Source: Bacteroides mediterraneensis (GTDB taxonomy: Bacteria > Bacteroidota > Bacteroidia > Bacteroidales > Bacteroidaceae). From it: a stretch of 64,000 bases of DNA. The notes under the pieces were generated by a model. That model was not told where the DNA came from and ran no database searches. It was given only the letters and a program-made list of their open reading frames with translations. The position numbers and the translations under genes were made by a program. Of the stretch, positions 52,983 through 61,730 are shown in pieces (within the stretch, counting starts at the first letter, position 1; every line of letters starts with the position of its first letter). Where the stretch lies: the NCBI RefSeq assembly GCF_025993685.1, contig NZ_DAJPEN010000001.1, forward strand, positions 62,001 through 126,000. The letters run 5' to 3'.

Positions 52983-53788
52983 TGGATCATCTGACTGAGG
53001 ATAAAAGGATGTGGGTGTACGACCGGATGAGTTCGCGCACCGACATCTTTTGTTTTTCTACCACCCGTCATGGAGGCTATAGCGAGGGAAACTATGCCTC
53101 GTTCAACTGTAACCATTATTGTGGGGATGATTTCGAAAAGGTGGAACTGAACCGGGAGTTATTGTGCTCATTGATGCCTGTCCGTCCGGAGATGCTGGTG
53201 GTGCCTCATCAGACACACGGCACGACGGTGAGGGTGATTGATGACGGGTTTGTGAAACTTCCTTCGGAGAAGCGAATGGAATTGCTGGAAGGAGTGGATG
53301 CCTTGGTCAGTGACAAGGCGGGAGTGTGCCTTTGTATCTCTACTGCCGATTGTATTCCGGTGCTTTGTTACGATACGAAGCACAAGGCAATGGCGGCTGT
53401 TCATGCCGGATGGCGGGGTACGGTAGCCCGGATTGTGGAAAAGACCCTCGACCGGATGCGCGGGCTGTACGGCACGGAAGGAGAAGATGTGTGGGCCTGT
53501 ATCGGACCGGGAATTTCTCTTGAGGCGTTTGAGGTAGGCGAGGAGGTGTATGAAGCTTTTGAAACCGCAGGATTTGATATGGCGAGGATAGCCCGACGGT
53601 ATGCAAAGTGGCACATCGATTTGTGGGAGGCCAACCGCCTGCAATTGTTGTCGAAAGGTGTAAAAGCGTCTCATATTGAAATGGCGGGTATTTGTACTTA
53701 TCAGCATTATACGGATTTCTTTTCGGCACGTCGTCTGGGCATTCATTCCGGACGTATCTTGTCGGGAATTATGCGAATGGAAAAATAG
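52982..53788 (+). CDS. pgeF: Peptidoglycan-editing factor PgeF (YfiH family)
   Basis: The 268-residue protein of the DUF152/YfiH family has the metal-binding motifs VPHQTHGTTV, STADCIPVL and AAVHAGWRGT. PgeF removes wrongly incorporated amino acids from peptidoglycan precursors; older annotations call it polyphenol oxidase or laccase. The gene overlaps obgE by one base. The product is cytoplasmic, as there is no signal peptide. Confidence 0.9.
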   Translation: MDHLTEDKRMWVYDRMSSRTDIFCFSTTRHGGYSEGNYASFNCNHYCGDDFEKVELNRELLCSLMPVRPEMLVVPHQTHGTTVRVIDDGFVKLPSEKRMELLEGVDALVSDKAGVCLCISTADCIPVLCYDTKHKAMAAVHAGWRGTVARIVEKTLDRMRGLYGTEGEDVWACIGPGISLEAFEVGEEVYEAFETAGFDMARIARRYAKWHIDLWEANRLQLLSKGVKASHIEMAGICTYQHYTDFFSARRLGIHSGRILSGIMRMEK

Positions 53789-53805
53789 AAAGGAGAGTTT
53801 GCAGA

Positions 53806-54474
53806 ATGGATTTGAAAATTGAAGTATCAGAAGAATTACGGCAGGCTTGGCCGCAGTTTCGCGGGGCTGCCGTGTTTGCTACCGTGAAAAATTCACCTTA
53901 CAGTGAAGCGTTATGGAAAAGAATCGGGGAGTTTACCGAGCTCTATCGTCAGAAATATACCATTGATTCCATCAAAGAGATGCCGGCCATTCAGGCTACT
54001 CGCCAGGCATACAAGAAATGCGGAAAGGATCCCAGCCGTTACCGTCCTTCTTCGGAAGCCTTGTGCCGCAGGCTGCTGAGAGGCCTTTCGCTGTATCAGA
54101 TTGATACACTGGTAGATTTGATTAATCTGGCTTCCATTTACAGCGGGCACTCCATCGGCGGTTTTGACCGTGACAAGATTCAGGGTGACAAACTGGTACT
54201 GGGCATCGGAAAGGCGGGTGAGCCTTACGAGGGCATCGGACGTGGAGAACTGAACATTGAGGGCATGCCGGTGTATCGGGATGCCGTGGGAGGTGTAGGT
54301 ACGCCGACCAGTGACAATGAGCGGACGAAGATTTCGGAGCATACCACGCATCTGTTGGCAATCATGAATGCGTACAGTGGCAGTGAGGGGCTGGAGGAAG
54401 CGGTGAACTACATGGTGAACCTGCTGAAAGAATTTGCGGAGGCACAGGATGTGGAACTTTGTTATTTCAAGTAA
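53806..54474 (+). CDS. Stand-alone B3/B4 tRNA-synthetase-editing-like protein
   Basis: The 222-residue protein consists of the B3/B4 domain found in the beta subunit of phenylalanyl-tRNA synthetase, without the rest of the enzyme. Typical segments are ATRQAYKKCGKDPSRYRPS and LVDLINLASIYSGHSIGG. Such free copies may act in trans to edit mischarged tRNA, but this is not proven for this branch. I start at ATG 53806, which has a GGAG ribosome site. The downstream peptidase gene starts one base after its stop. Confidence 0.85.
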   Translation: MDLKIEVSEELRQAWPQFRGAAVFATVKNSPYSEALWKRIGEFTELYRQKYTIDSIKEMPAIQATRQAYKKCGKDPSRYRPSSEALCRRLLRGLSLYQIDTLVDLINLASIYSGHSIGGFDRDKIQGDKLVLGIGKAGEPYEGIGRGELNIEGMPVYRDAVGGVGTPTSDNERTKISEHTTHLLAIMNAYSGSEGLEEAVNYMVNLLKEFAEAQDVELCYFK

Positions 54475-54475
54475 G

Positions 54476-55093
54476 ATGAAGCGGTTGATATGGTTGATGA
54501 TTGCTTGGTGCTTCTGGACGGGAAGTATTCGGGCCAGTGAACCGGTATCTGCCGGGTTTACATCCATGGAGCGCAATCATGTCCGAGTACAGACTCCGGG
54601 ACTGTTTGCCAAAGGAAACCGTTTTGAAATCCATCTGGAATGTCTGGCCGATTCGCAGTTCTGCTTTCCGCTCCGCAATGGGAAAGTTATTTCGGGTTAC
54701 GGTAGCCGGGGCGGACATTCGGGAGCAGACATCAAGACGAAAGCCAATGATTCCATCGTGTGCGTATTCGACGGGGTGGTACGGATGGCGAAGCATTACG
54801 GGGGATATGGAAAAGTCATTGTGGTGCGTCATGCCAACGGACTGGAGACTGTGTACAGCCATAATTCCAAGAACTTGGTGGCGCCGGGAGATACCGTAAA
54901 GGCAGGGCAGGTCATTGCATTGACCGGGAGGTCGGGACGTGCCACTACCGAACATCTGCATTTTGAGCTGCGGGTGAACGGACAGCATTTCAGCCCCGGA
55001 CTCTTGTTTAATATGCAGACGCGTCAGCCGTTGAAGCGTACCTTGATTTGTACGAAGTCGGGTAGACATGTAAAATTACAACCTAAAAAATAA
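54476..55093 (+). CDS. Secreted M23-type (LytM) peptidase
   Basis: The 205-residue protein has a signal peptide (about 1-20, LIWLMIAWCFWTGSIRAS) and an M23 zinc-peptidase domain. Zinc ligands are His and Asp in GHSGADIK and the final His in HLHFEL. M23 enzymes cut cross-bridges or stem peptides in peptidoglycan. It may be linked to cell-wall upkeep with pgeF nearby. ATG 54476 was chosen over upstream starts because it yields a clean signal peptide. Confidence 0.88.
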   Translation: MKRLIWLMIAWCFWTGSIRASEPVSAGFTSMERNHVRVQTPGLFAKGNRFEIHLECLADSQFCFPLRNGKVISGYGSRGGHSGADIKTKANDSIVCVFDGVVRMAKHYGGYGKVIVVRHANGLETVYSHNSKNLVAPGDTVKAGQVIALTGRSGRATTEHLHFELRVNGQHFSPGLLFNMQTRQPLKRTLICTKSGRHVKLQPKK

Positions 55094-55100
55094 GCAGTTT

Positions 55101-55295
55101 ATGGATATCGAGAAAATATTGACCGAAGGGATTGTCTTCAAAGGAAGCAAGTCGTCGGATGGAAAGAAAAAAGAAGAGAAAGTGAAGACAAAGGCCAAAA
55201 AGAAGACCTACATTACGGGACTTCATGGTTCGGGTTCTGCTAAAATGAAGGCAGAATACCGTCGTCGGAGAGCCAACCGGCACAAACAAGGATGA
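55101..55295 (+). CDS. Small lysine-rich protein, unknown
   Basis: The 64-residue protein begins seven bases after the peptidase gene. It is very basic, with a Lys-rich middle (KKKEEKVKTKAKKK) and an Arg-rich C-terminus (AEYRRRRANRHKQ), and has no membrane segment. It may bind nucleic acid or ribosomes, but no family is recognised. Position on the same strand supports that it is a real gene. Confidence 0.6.
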   Translation: MDIEKILTEGIVFKGSKSSDGKKKEEKVKTKAKKKTYITGLHGSGSAKMKAEYRRRRANRHKQG

Positions 55296-55366
55296 GTGTT
55301 CTGAATCTTGGAAAGAAGAGAGATGAGTGTATCAAATAAATTGTAGAATTAAAAAGAGAGAAGATT

Positions 55367-55900
55367 ATGAGAAAGTTATTTTTGCTCGTAGTGATTGTCA
55401 TGGCTGCTATTTCGGCCAGTGCACAGGAAGGTGTGTATCTGGGAGGTGGTATCAGCTTGTGGAGAAACAATGACGTGGATAAAACATCATTCTCCATCAC
55501 GCCGGATGTAGGTTATAACCTGAGTAAGCAATGGGCTGTAGGTGTAGAACTGGCCTATGCGCATAAAGGGTATGACGGAGAGCTTGAGGTTAGTTCCAAT
55601 GCGTTTGCATTGGCTCCGTATGCACGTTATTCATTTTATGAAAACAAAATCGTGCGCCTGTTCTTGGATATGGGATTCGGTTTCTCTACTTACAAGGCAA
55701 AACATGCCGATTCTGTCAACGGTTTTGAGATTGGCGTAAAGCCGGGTCTGGCCTTGAAGTTGAACGATCATTTCAGCTTCATTACGAAAGTCGGTTTTGC
55801 CGGTTACCGTGATGATTATTATCGTGATTTGGAGGGTAATGGATTTGGTGTCGGCCTGGATATGGAAAACATTTCCATTGGCATCGATTACGAATTCTAA
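55367..55900 (+). CDS. Small outer-membrane beta-barrel protein
   Basis: The 177-residue protein has a signal peptide (about 1-19, ISASAQ) and alternating hydrophobic strands (for example GVYLGGGISLW, VGVELAYAHKG, IGIDYEF) ending in Phe, as in eight-strand barrels. It is a PorT/OmpX-like barrel of unknown role. The gene ends in a clear terminator. A similar-sized barrel gene follows but has its own promoter. Confidence 0.82.
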   Translation: MRKLFLLVVIVMAAISASAQEGVYLGGGISLWRNNDVDKTSFSITPDVGYNLSKQWAVGVELAYAHKGYDGELEVSSNAFALAPYARYSFYENKIVRLFLDMGFGFSTYKAKHADSVNGFEIGVKPGLALKLNDHFSFITKVGFAGYRDDYYRDLEGNGFGVGLDMENISIGIDYEF

Positions 55901-55928
55901 GAAATAACATTTAAAACCTTGTGAGAAG

Positions 55929-55969
55929 GGAGCAAAAAGAGGTAAAAACTTCTTTTTTGCTCCTTTTTT
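55929..55969 (+). terminator. Rho-independent terminator after the barrel gene
   Basis: GGAGCAAAAAGA (55929-55940) pairs with TCTTTTTTGCTCC (55951-55963), with one bulged base, and is followed by TTTTTTATTT. Confidence 0.88.
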
Positions 55970-55970
55970 A

Positions 55971-56001
55971 TTTGCATCTCCGCTTTATCTTCTTAAATTT
56001 G
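55971..56001 (+). promoter_or_regulatory. Bacteroides-type promoter for the second barrel gene
   Basis: TTTG (55971-55974) is followed by exactly 19 bases and TAAATTTG (55994-56001), a full consensus match, 24 bases before the ATG at 56026. Confidence 0.75.
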
Positions 56002-56025
56002 TGTAATTCATCTATTTTTAAGTTT

Positions 56026-56664
56026 ATGAAAAGAATTGCATGTATAGTGGCATGTTTGTTCACCGTGTTGACAATGGCCGCACAGACGAAGGTAACTTGG
56101 AGTATGAAATTAGGACTGGGTATGAGTACCTGGATGGGGAAAGATGCGGGAGATTCTTCTCCGCTGTTTAATCAGAAAGTGGGAGTGGGCATTGATGTGC
56201 CGTTGAGTGGACTGCTCTCTTTTCAGACGGGATTGAACTGGGTCTCGAAAGGGGCCAGTATGGATGTGGACTTTGTCGGAACCAATACCCAGAATAAGGT
56301 GAGCATGCATGTAAACCAGAATTACTTTGAAATGCCTTTGCTGGCAGCCTTTCATGTGGGAACTGCATCCAATTTTGATATGGTATTCACCGCAGGTCCG
56401 TATTTGGCTTACGGAGTGAACGGTAAACAGGATATGGATATAGATGACCTGACAGTTTCTTATAATACATTTGGTGATTCGAAAGTTGAAGATGAAGTGA
56501 TTCCGGGTTTGCGCCGTTTTGATGCCGGATTGATGGCAGGGGTAGCATTGGATTTTGCACGCTGGACGGTAGGACTTGACGGAGAATTTGGTCTCTGCAA
56601 GCTGACCAGTGCGTCAAAGACGCGTAACCTTGCTTTCTTCTTTACAGCCGCTTATAAGTTTTAA
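56026..56664 (+). CDS. PorT-like outer-membrane beta-barrel protein
   Basis: The 212-residue protein has a signal peptide (about 1-20, CLFTVLTMAAQ) and beta-barrel strands such as MKLGLGMSTWMG and FFFTAAYKF at the C-terminus. It fits the broad porin/PorT-like family of Bacteroidetes; its cargo or partner is unknown. I start at ATG 56026 because the longer frame from 55921 spans the terminator and promoter. It overlaps the end of the convergent MFS gene by four bases. Confidence 0.85.
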   Translation: MKRIACIVACLFTVLTMAAQTKVTWSMKLGLGMSTWMGKDAGDSSPLFNQKVGVGIDVPLSGLLSFQTGLNWVSKGASMDVDFVGTNTQNKVSMHVNQNYFEMPLLAAFHVGTASNFDMVFTAGPYLAYGVNGKQDMDIDDLTVSYNTFGDSKVEDEVIPGLRRFDAGLMAGVALDFARWTVGLDGEFGLCKLTSASKTRNLAFFFTAAYKF

Positions 56665-58253
56665 TGCTTAGAGGGACGATGGATGCTGGACAGTCTGTAT
56701 CGTTTCTTGACGGGCAGGCTGTGCAGCATTTTCAGGGCTGCCAAATGACGGTCGCGCCATATACGGTAGCTGACGACAATCACCAGGAAAACGGTACCGA
56801 TAATACAGACCCATCCAAACAGCTCTTTTAGACTGGTCAGCATGGTTTGGGTATTGACTTCGTTGTAGAGTTGCATGAGAGAGGCATTGGGAATCGACTC
56901 TGTGAGGTCGTCCAAATCACGGCTCAGCAATGCCCAGTTGTCCAGTTGGAGATGTTTCATCCAGCGGTTCAGTATGGCGGTTCCCAGCGGGGTGGCAATA
57001 CTGGTGCGGATGAAACTGAGCACGCACAGTGACTGGAAGAAATGTTTGAACGGGATGTGCTTGGCCACGTAGATGGTCAGTGCGATGTAAAGAATCCCGT
57101 GCCCGATTCCTTTCAGAAAGTTCGGCAAGTACAGGCTTTCAATATTCAAGTCTGGATAAATCAAGAAATACATGTAGTACTGGTAGACGACAATCAGAGT
57201 GAATCCCACCGAAATCAACAGTTTATATCCTTTTTTCAGTACGGCCTGCCGGAAGAAGACGACTCCCGCTCCGGCAAGGATACCTACAAATACACACCAG
57301 TTCAGCGAAATGGCGTTGAGAGTATCGTATCGCAGAATAGACATCATAAAAGCATTCTGAAGCACGGAAGAAGTGGCTAGGAACAGGCAGAGCATCAGGA
57401 ACAAGAACAGAATGACAGGGAACTTCTTGTATTTGAATACCTGCGGGTCGATGTACGGATGGCGGATAGAAGTCATCCGGTTGATGTTGAGCAGCAAGGA
57501 CACCACGGCAATTACGATGCAGGCACGTATCTGTGCGCTGTCCAGCCAGTCATAATAGTCCCCGTAAATGCAGATGAAAACAATGGCAAACAACATGGTG
57601 GTCCACAAGGCAAGTCCTTTCCAGTCGATGCCGTACAGCGGCATTTTCTTCATCAGGCGGACAGAACGGGTAAGACACATGACACAGACCCATACAATCA
57701 TCAGCATGCCGATGACGAACCAATGCATGTATTGCCAGTTGGCCCAGTCGTTGATGTGCATCGTGACCAGCCCGGAAAGCTGGATGCTTTCGAGTACAAT
57801 GATGTAAATCACAGGGTAGAACACGGAAAAGTTGCCCGAAGGCGTGATGCTCAGACGGGTGTTTGAGAAACATTCGAACGTACCCCACATGCGGAAGAAT
57901 CCCGACACAAAGCATACGCAAATCATCAGGAAGATATTTTCCGTGTGCATGGTAATCAGGTTGCAGGCAATCAGTACCGGACAGACCGTCATGAAGATGG
58001 AGCGGGTGGTAAACCGGGCCTTCAGACGGAACAGAATCGGGAAGATGATGGTCATGCCGATGAAGGAGGCATATCCGGCCATGGTGACATCTTCCTGGAT
58101 ACAGCCCAAGGCACTCGACATCTGGGTGGCTGCCGGCAGGAAGACCCCTCCGTTGAACTGGAATACCATGGCAAAAAACAAAGACAAGCCGATGCAGACG
58201 GAGGTGGGCAGAAAATCTTTAAAGTATGGGATGCGGGGACGTTGTTCAGCCAT
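56661..58253 (-). CDS. MFS transporter, EmrB/DHA2-like
   Basis: The 530-residue protein has about 14 hydrophobic segments and lies after an EmrA-like adaptor gene, which points to a DHA2-type drug exporter. The N-terminal half has FFRMWGTFECFSNTRL in the place where DHA2 proteins have their conserved loop motif. It would work with the adaptor and TolC encoded upstream as a tripartite pump. Sequence match to classical EmrB is loose, so the substrate is open. It starts eight bases after the adaptor stop. Confidence 0.82.
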   Translation of the reverse strand: MAEQRPRIPYFKDFLPTSVCIGLSLFFAMVFQFNGGVFLPAATQMSSALGCIQEDVTMAGYASFIGMTIIFPILFRLKARFTTRSIFMTVCPVLIACNLITMHTENIFLMICVCFVSGFFRMWGTFECFSNTRLSITPSGNFSVFYPVIYIIVLESIQLSGLVTMHINDWANWQYMHWFVIGMLMIVWVCVMCLTRSVRLMKKMPLYGIDWKGLALWTTMLFAIVFICIYGDYYDWLDSAQIRACIVIAVVSLLLNINRMTSIRHPYIDPQVFKYKKFPVILFLFLMLCLFLATSSVLQNAFMMSILRYDTLNAISLNWCVFVGILAGAGVVFFRQAVLKKGYKLLISVGFTLIVVYQYYMYFLIYPDLNIESLYLPNFLKGIGHGILYIALTIYVAKHIPFKHFFQSLCVLSFIRTSIATPLGTAILNRWMKHLQLDNWALLSRDLDDLTESIPNASLMQLYNEVNTQTMLTSLKELFGWVCIIGTVFLVIVVSYRIWRDRHLAALKMLHSLPVKKRYRLSSIHRPSKH

Positions 58254-58261
58254 TTCTCAAC

Positions 58262-59296
58262 TTATTGTTTTACGTAACATTCTACATTCATTCCGGCTCT
58301 CAGGCGTTGCAAGTCTTCCGGACGGTTGTTTTGGGTAAATTCGATGCGGACCGGAATACGTTGTTCCACTTTCACGAAGTTGCCGGCCGAGTTGTTCTGC
58401 GGGATGAGCGAATAAGAGGCTCCGGTGGCATCCGAGATGGAAGCGATGCGGCCTTCAAATTTTACCCCCGGGATAGCGTCCACTTTTACTTCTACCAGCT
58501 GGTTTCTCCGCATGTCCGTCGTTTGGGTTTCCTTATAGTTGGCAATGACCCATTTTTCCGTACCGTCCACTAGTGTCACCAAGGCCTGTCCCGGCTGTAC
58601 CAGTTCTCCTTCGTGGATATCCTTTCGTCCGGTCACTCCGTCGGTAGTGGCTAGAATGACGGTATAAGAAAGGTTCAGCTTGGCCAGGTTAAGAGCCGCT
58701 TCTGCCAGTTTGATGGCCGATTCGTTCTGTTCCAGTCGTTGGGTCTGTTCCTGTTTCTGGAGCAAGGTAGACTGTTTCTGTCGCATCAGCTGTTCGTAGC
58801 GGGCCTGGGTGGCCTCGTAGTCTGTCTTTACCCGGTCGAACTGTTGGGGAGTGACCGCCTCTTCTTTCAGCAGTTCCTGATAACGTTTATAATCGGTTTC
58901 TGCATTCTTCAGGCGGACCCGTTGTTCGTCGATGGCCGCATCCGTGACGAGGATGTTGTTCTGCGTGGTGTTGATGGTGGTGTACATGGCACTCTTTCCG
59001 GCCAGGGCGTTGCGGTAGTCGGCCTCGGCTTGGGCCACTTTCAACCGGTATTCCGTGTCTTCGATGATGGCCAGCGTGTCTCCTTTCTTCACGGTCTGGT
59101 ATTCCTCAAAACAAATCTTCTTGATGAATCCCTGTACCCGTGTGCTGACGGGGGTGAGATGCTGTTTCACTTGCGCATTGTCGGTGTATTCCACGTTGCC
59201 CAGGTGGATGAACTTGCCGCATACCCAGCTGATGCCGGCTGCGAGGACCAGAAGTATGAAGAAGTTGGAAATCGCTCTTTTTTTGTTTCGTATCAT
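58262..59296 (-). CDS. EmrA/HlyD-family periplasmic adaptor
   Basis: The 344-residue membrane-fusion protein has an N-terminal membrane anchor (about 10-28). A first lipoyl half (ISTRVQGFIKKICFEEYQTVKKGD-type) is followed by a long coiled-coil hairpin rich in Gln and Glu (about 95-185), the second lipoyl half (ATTDGVTGRKDIHEGELVQP) and a beta-barrel. It links the MFS pump to the TolC channel. The operon order esterase - TolC - adaptor - MFS is on the minus strand. Confidence 0.92.
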   Translation of the reverse strand: MIRNKKRAISNFFILLVLAAGISWVCGKFIHLGNVEYTDNAQVKQHLTPVSTRVQGFIKKICFEEYQTVKKGDTLAIIEDTEYRLKVAQAEADYRNALAGKSAMYTTINTTQNNILVTDAAIDEQRVRLKNAETDYKRYQELLKEEAVTPQQFDRVKTDYEATQARYEQLMRQKQSTLLQKQEQTQRLEQNESAIKLAEAALNLAKLNLSYTVILATTDGVTGRKDIHEGELVQPGQALVTLVDGTEKWVIANYKETQTTDMRRNQLVEVKVDAIPGVKFEGRIASISDATGASYSLIPQNNSAGNFVKVEQRIPVRIEFTQNNRPEDLQRLRAGMNVECYVKQ

Positions 59297-59329
59297 GTCT
59301 TGATTCTTTTTGTGTGAATATAAATGGAG

Positions 59330-60634
59330 TTAAAGGGTTCCTGTAATCTTTTTCAACAGGTAGTACTGATACAATATACCAATCTGATAGTTGGCCAGCT
59401 GGAGTTCCATGTCCAGCTGCATGTTGCTGGCATCCAGCATGTCGGTAATCAGTGACAGCCCGTTCAGGTAGCGTTGGCGGACAATCCGGAAGTTTTCGTG
59501 TGCCAGCTGTACGCTCTTCTGTTGGGTCTGGAGCCGCACGTAGGCTTCGTTCAGGTTCACGTAGGCTTCATGCACGTTGTTCTCGATTTCTTCCTTGGCC
59601 AGCTCGTAGTTCTTTTCCGCTTTCGAAGTGGCAATCCGTGCCTGCCGCAGTTTTTTCTTGCTTTTGAACAAGGCATCCAGGTTGTATGAAATACCGACTC
59701 CGGCAAACCAGTAATTGAAATTGTTGTTCAACGGGGGGACCTCCACCAGGATGGGGCCGTTGAATTCATTTGTTGCGGTCAGGCTGATGTGTGGTCTGCG
59801 TTCCGAACGGATTAGGTTCTGCTGGTTGTGGCTCAGTTTGATGGCGGTTTGTGCCTGCTGAAGAGTAGGCGATTCCTGCGAGTCTTCCATCCAGGAAATT
59901 TCCTGCCGTTTGTCCACGTTAATCTGAAACAAAGCCGTGGAATCCGGTACGATATGTACCGAAGGTTCCAGTCCGATGGTCGTCGTCAGTTTGTGGTTCA
60001 GCACGTTGAGCTTGTTTACAGTAGAAGTCAGTCCCAGCTGCAGATTCTGAAGCTGTAGTTCGTAACGGGTGATGTCACTTTTCAGCGCTGTTCCTTGTTG
60101 GTAGGCAGCCCGCATATCCTTTACCAGCAGACGCGTCTGCTCGATGTTCTTTTCATATACGGTCTGTTGGTTCCGAAGTTGGAACAAATCCAGGTAATAA
60201 CCCAGCAACATGAAACGTAAATCCTGCTGGTTATTGTGATAAGTCTGTTTAGCCAGTTGTTGTTGTAGTTTCGCTTTCTTGATATTTTCGCTCACGCTCC
60301 CTCCGGCATAGATGACTTGCGAAGCTTTGAGTACAAACGTATTGCCGAAATGTGGCATGTCGGCATGTACCCCGTTGCTGAAATCCCGGTCGGTCATGCA
60401 GCCGTCACCGATGTAGTTGAGGTCTACCTGTGCCCGGATGGATGGAAGTCTGGCATCCTTGGCCACTTTGACAGCCTGTGCGCTTTCGTCGATGGCCAGT
60501 GCATGCAGTTGGATGCTTTTACTGTTCTGGTCTGCCAGCTGAAACAGTTCGTCGATGGAAAGCACCCGCTCCTGGGCTGCGATGTACATAAAAAAAGAAA
60601 GAACTCCGATACTTGCAATTAGTCTTTTATTCAT
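59330..60634 (-). CDS. TolC-family outer-membrane channel (MFS operon)
   Basis: The 434-residue protein has a signal peptide (about 1-20, SFFMYIAAQ) and two helical outer-membrane-efflux repeats with ARIATSKAEKNYELAKEEI and the C-terminal RQRYLNGLSLITDML motif. It gives the exit duct for the EmrAB-like pump. Its start overlaps the esterase stop by four bases (60631-60634). It is distinct from the TolC protein of the RND operon at 26911-28233. Confidence 0.92.
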   Translation of the reverse strand: MNKRLIASIGVLSFFMYIAAQERVLSIDELFQLADQNSKSIQLHALAIDESAQAVKVAKDARLPSIRAQVDLNYIGDGCMTDRDFSNGVHADMPHFGNTFVLKASQVIYAGGSVSENIKKAKLQQQLAKQTYHNNQQDLRFMLLGYYLDLFQLRNQQTVYEKNIEQTRLLVKDMRAAYQQGTALKSDITRYELQLQNLQLGLTSTVNKLNVLNHKLTTTIGLEPSVHIVPDSTALFQINVDKRQEISWMEDSQESPTLQQAQTAIKLSHNQQNLIRSERRPHISLTATNEFNGPILVEVPPLNNNFNYWFAGVGISYNLDALFKSKKKLRQARIATSKAEKNYELAKEEIENNVHEAYVNLNEAYVRLQTQQKSVQLAHENFRIVRQRYLNGLSLITDMLDASNMQLDMELQLANYQIGILYQYYLLKKITGTL

Positions 60635-61614
60635 TTGTCTGTGTGATATTGAAAAACAGTTTGAAACCAGCTGACTACTTTCTCGATGACCGGTTGCTGG
60701 AACCAGTATAAATCGCCGTGTCCGGCACCTTCCACTGTGACGTAAGTGGCTTGGTTGCCTTTTTCTGTCAGAGCTTTGAACAGCTGTTCGCTTTGTACGG
60801 GCGATACCAACTTGTCGTTGCTTCCATGCATAATCAGGAAGGGAGGCATGTGTTCCTTTACGTGTCCCAGCGGACTGGCTTTCATGGCCTTTCCCGGGTC
60901 GGAAAGGATGCTGGCTCCTGCAAAGTCTGCAAAGGCAGGGCCGTGTACGAGCAAAGCTTCTGTTACAGCCGGTGAGGCATGAACCTGCTGTATGGCATCA
61001 GAATACCCTTCGCCGATGTTCAGCAGATTGCTGATGCCGTAAATGGTGACGGCAGCCTGTACGTCGGACGACTGGTCGAGATAGTCTCCTTGGTCAAACT
61101 CTTTTTCTCCATTGGTTGTGCCTACCATTTGTGACAGATAACCGCCGGCAGAATCTCCCAGTACACCGATGCGGGTCGGGTCGATGCCAAACTGTGCGGC
61201 ATGGGCTCTCAGAAAACGTACGGCCGCTTTTCCATCGATGACCAGTGCCGGAAATTTGTCGGGAACCGTACGGTACTCTGCAGCGGCCACCACGAATCCG
61301 GCTTTGGCCAGTGCCATACGCATTTCGATGAACTTCTCATAATCTGCAGATGTGAATCCTCCTCCGGGGAAATATACAATTGCAGGTTTGGGGGTACGGG
61401 TCCGTGGAACCAGCACGGTCATCCGCAACGCACGGTTGCTGCGAGTGGAAATGACCTGTGAATAGATAATACCACTGATTACATCAATCTGCCCCTCCGT
61501 GATTTCCACTTTGATGCTTTCCGGTTTGTTCTCGGAAGCTTTTTCGGGCATGGCCGATGCGCGGAAGGTGGTTCCTGCAAGCAAAACTGCAATTGCCAAA
61601 ATACATTTCATCAT
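60631..61614 (-). CDS. Secreted alpha/beta-hydrolase (esterase-like)
   Basis: The 327-residue protein has a signal peptide (about 1-21, LLAGTTFRASA). The oxyanion stretch is YFPGGGF (81-87). The nucleophile is Ser155 in LGDSAGGY, and the acid and base are Asp in HGSNDKLV and His in GAGHGD. This is the hormone-sensitive-lipase/BD-FAE type of esterase. It is the first gene of the export operon, overlapping tolC by four bases, so it may cleave an ester compound, such as a drug or plant phenolic ester, that the pump then expels. This is inference from the order. Confidence 0.88.
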   Translation of the reverse strand: MMKCILAIAVLLAGTTFRASAMPEKASENKPESIKVEITEGQIDVISGIIYSQVISTRSNRALRMTVLVPRTRTPKPAIVYFPGGGFTSADYEKFIEMRMALAKAGFVVAAAEYRTVPDKFPALVIDGKAAVRFLRAHAAQFGIDPTRIGVLGDSAGGYLSQMVGTTNGEKEFDQGDYLDQSSDVQAAVTIYGISNLLNIGEGYSDAIQQVHASPAVTEALLVHGPAFADFAGASILSDPGKAMKASPLGHVKEHMPPFLIMHGSNDKLVSPVQSEQLFKALTEKGNQATYVTVEGAGHGDLYWFQQPVIEKVVSWFQTVFQYHTDK

Positions 61615-61653
61615 AATTTCATCGCTAATTTATAGTCTCTTCTATTGCTGGTG

Positions 61654-61700
61654 CAAAATTAAACCTTTATTTTTATGCAGAATATGCGATTTATGCAAAA
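61654..61700 (-). promoter_or_regulatory. Export-operon promoter with three 9-bp-spaced boxes
   Basis: On the minus strand TAATTTTG (61661-61654) is a -7 box for the esterase operon, with no TTTG at 19 bases. Instead, on the + strand, the motif TATGC(A/G) occurs with ATGC at 61675, 61684 and 61693, exactly nine bases apart, covering about -27 to -50. The boxes lie between the operon and the divergent AraC gene and are the best candidate for its operator. Confidence 0.55.
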
Positions 61701-61730
61701 AGATTATCATTTTAAGCCATAGAACTAGCG

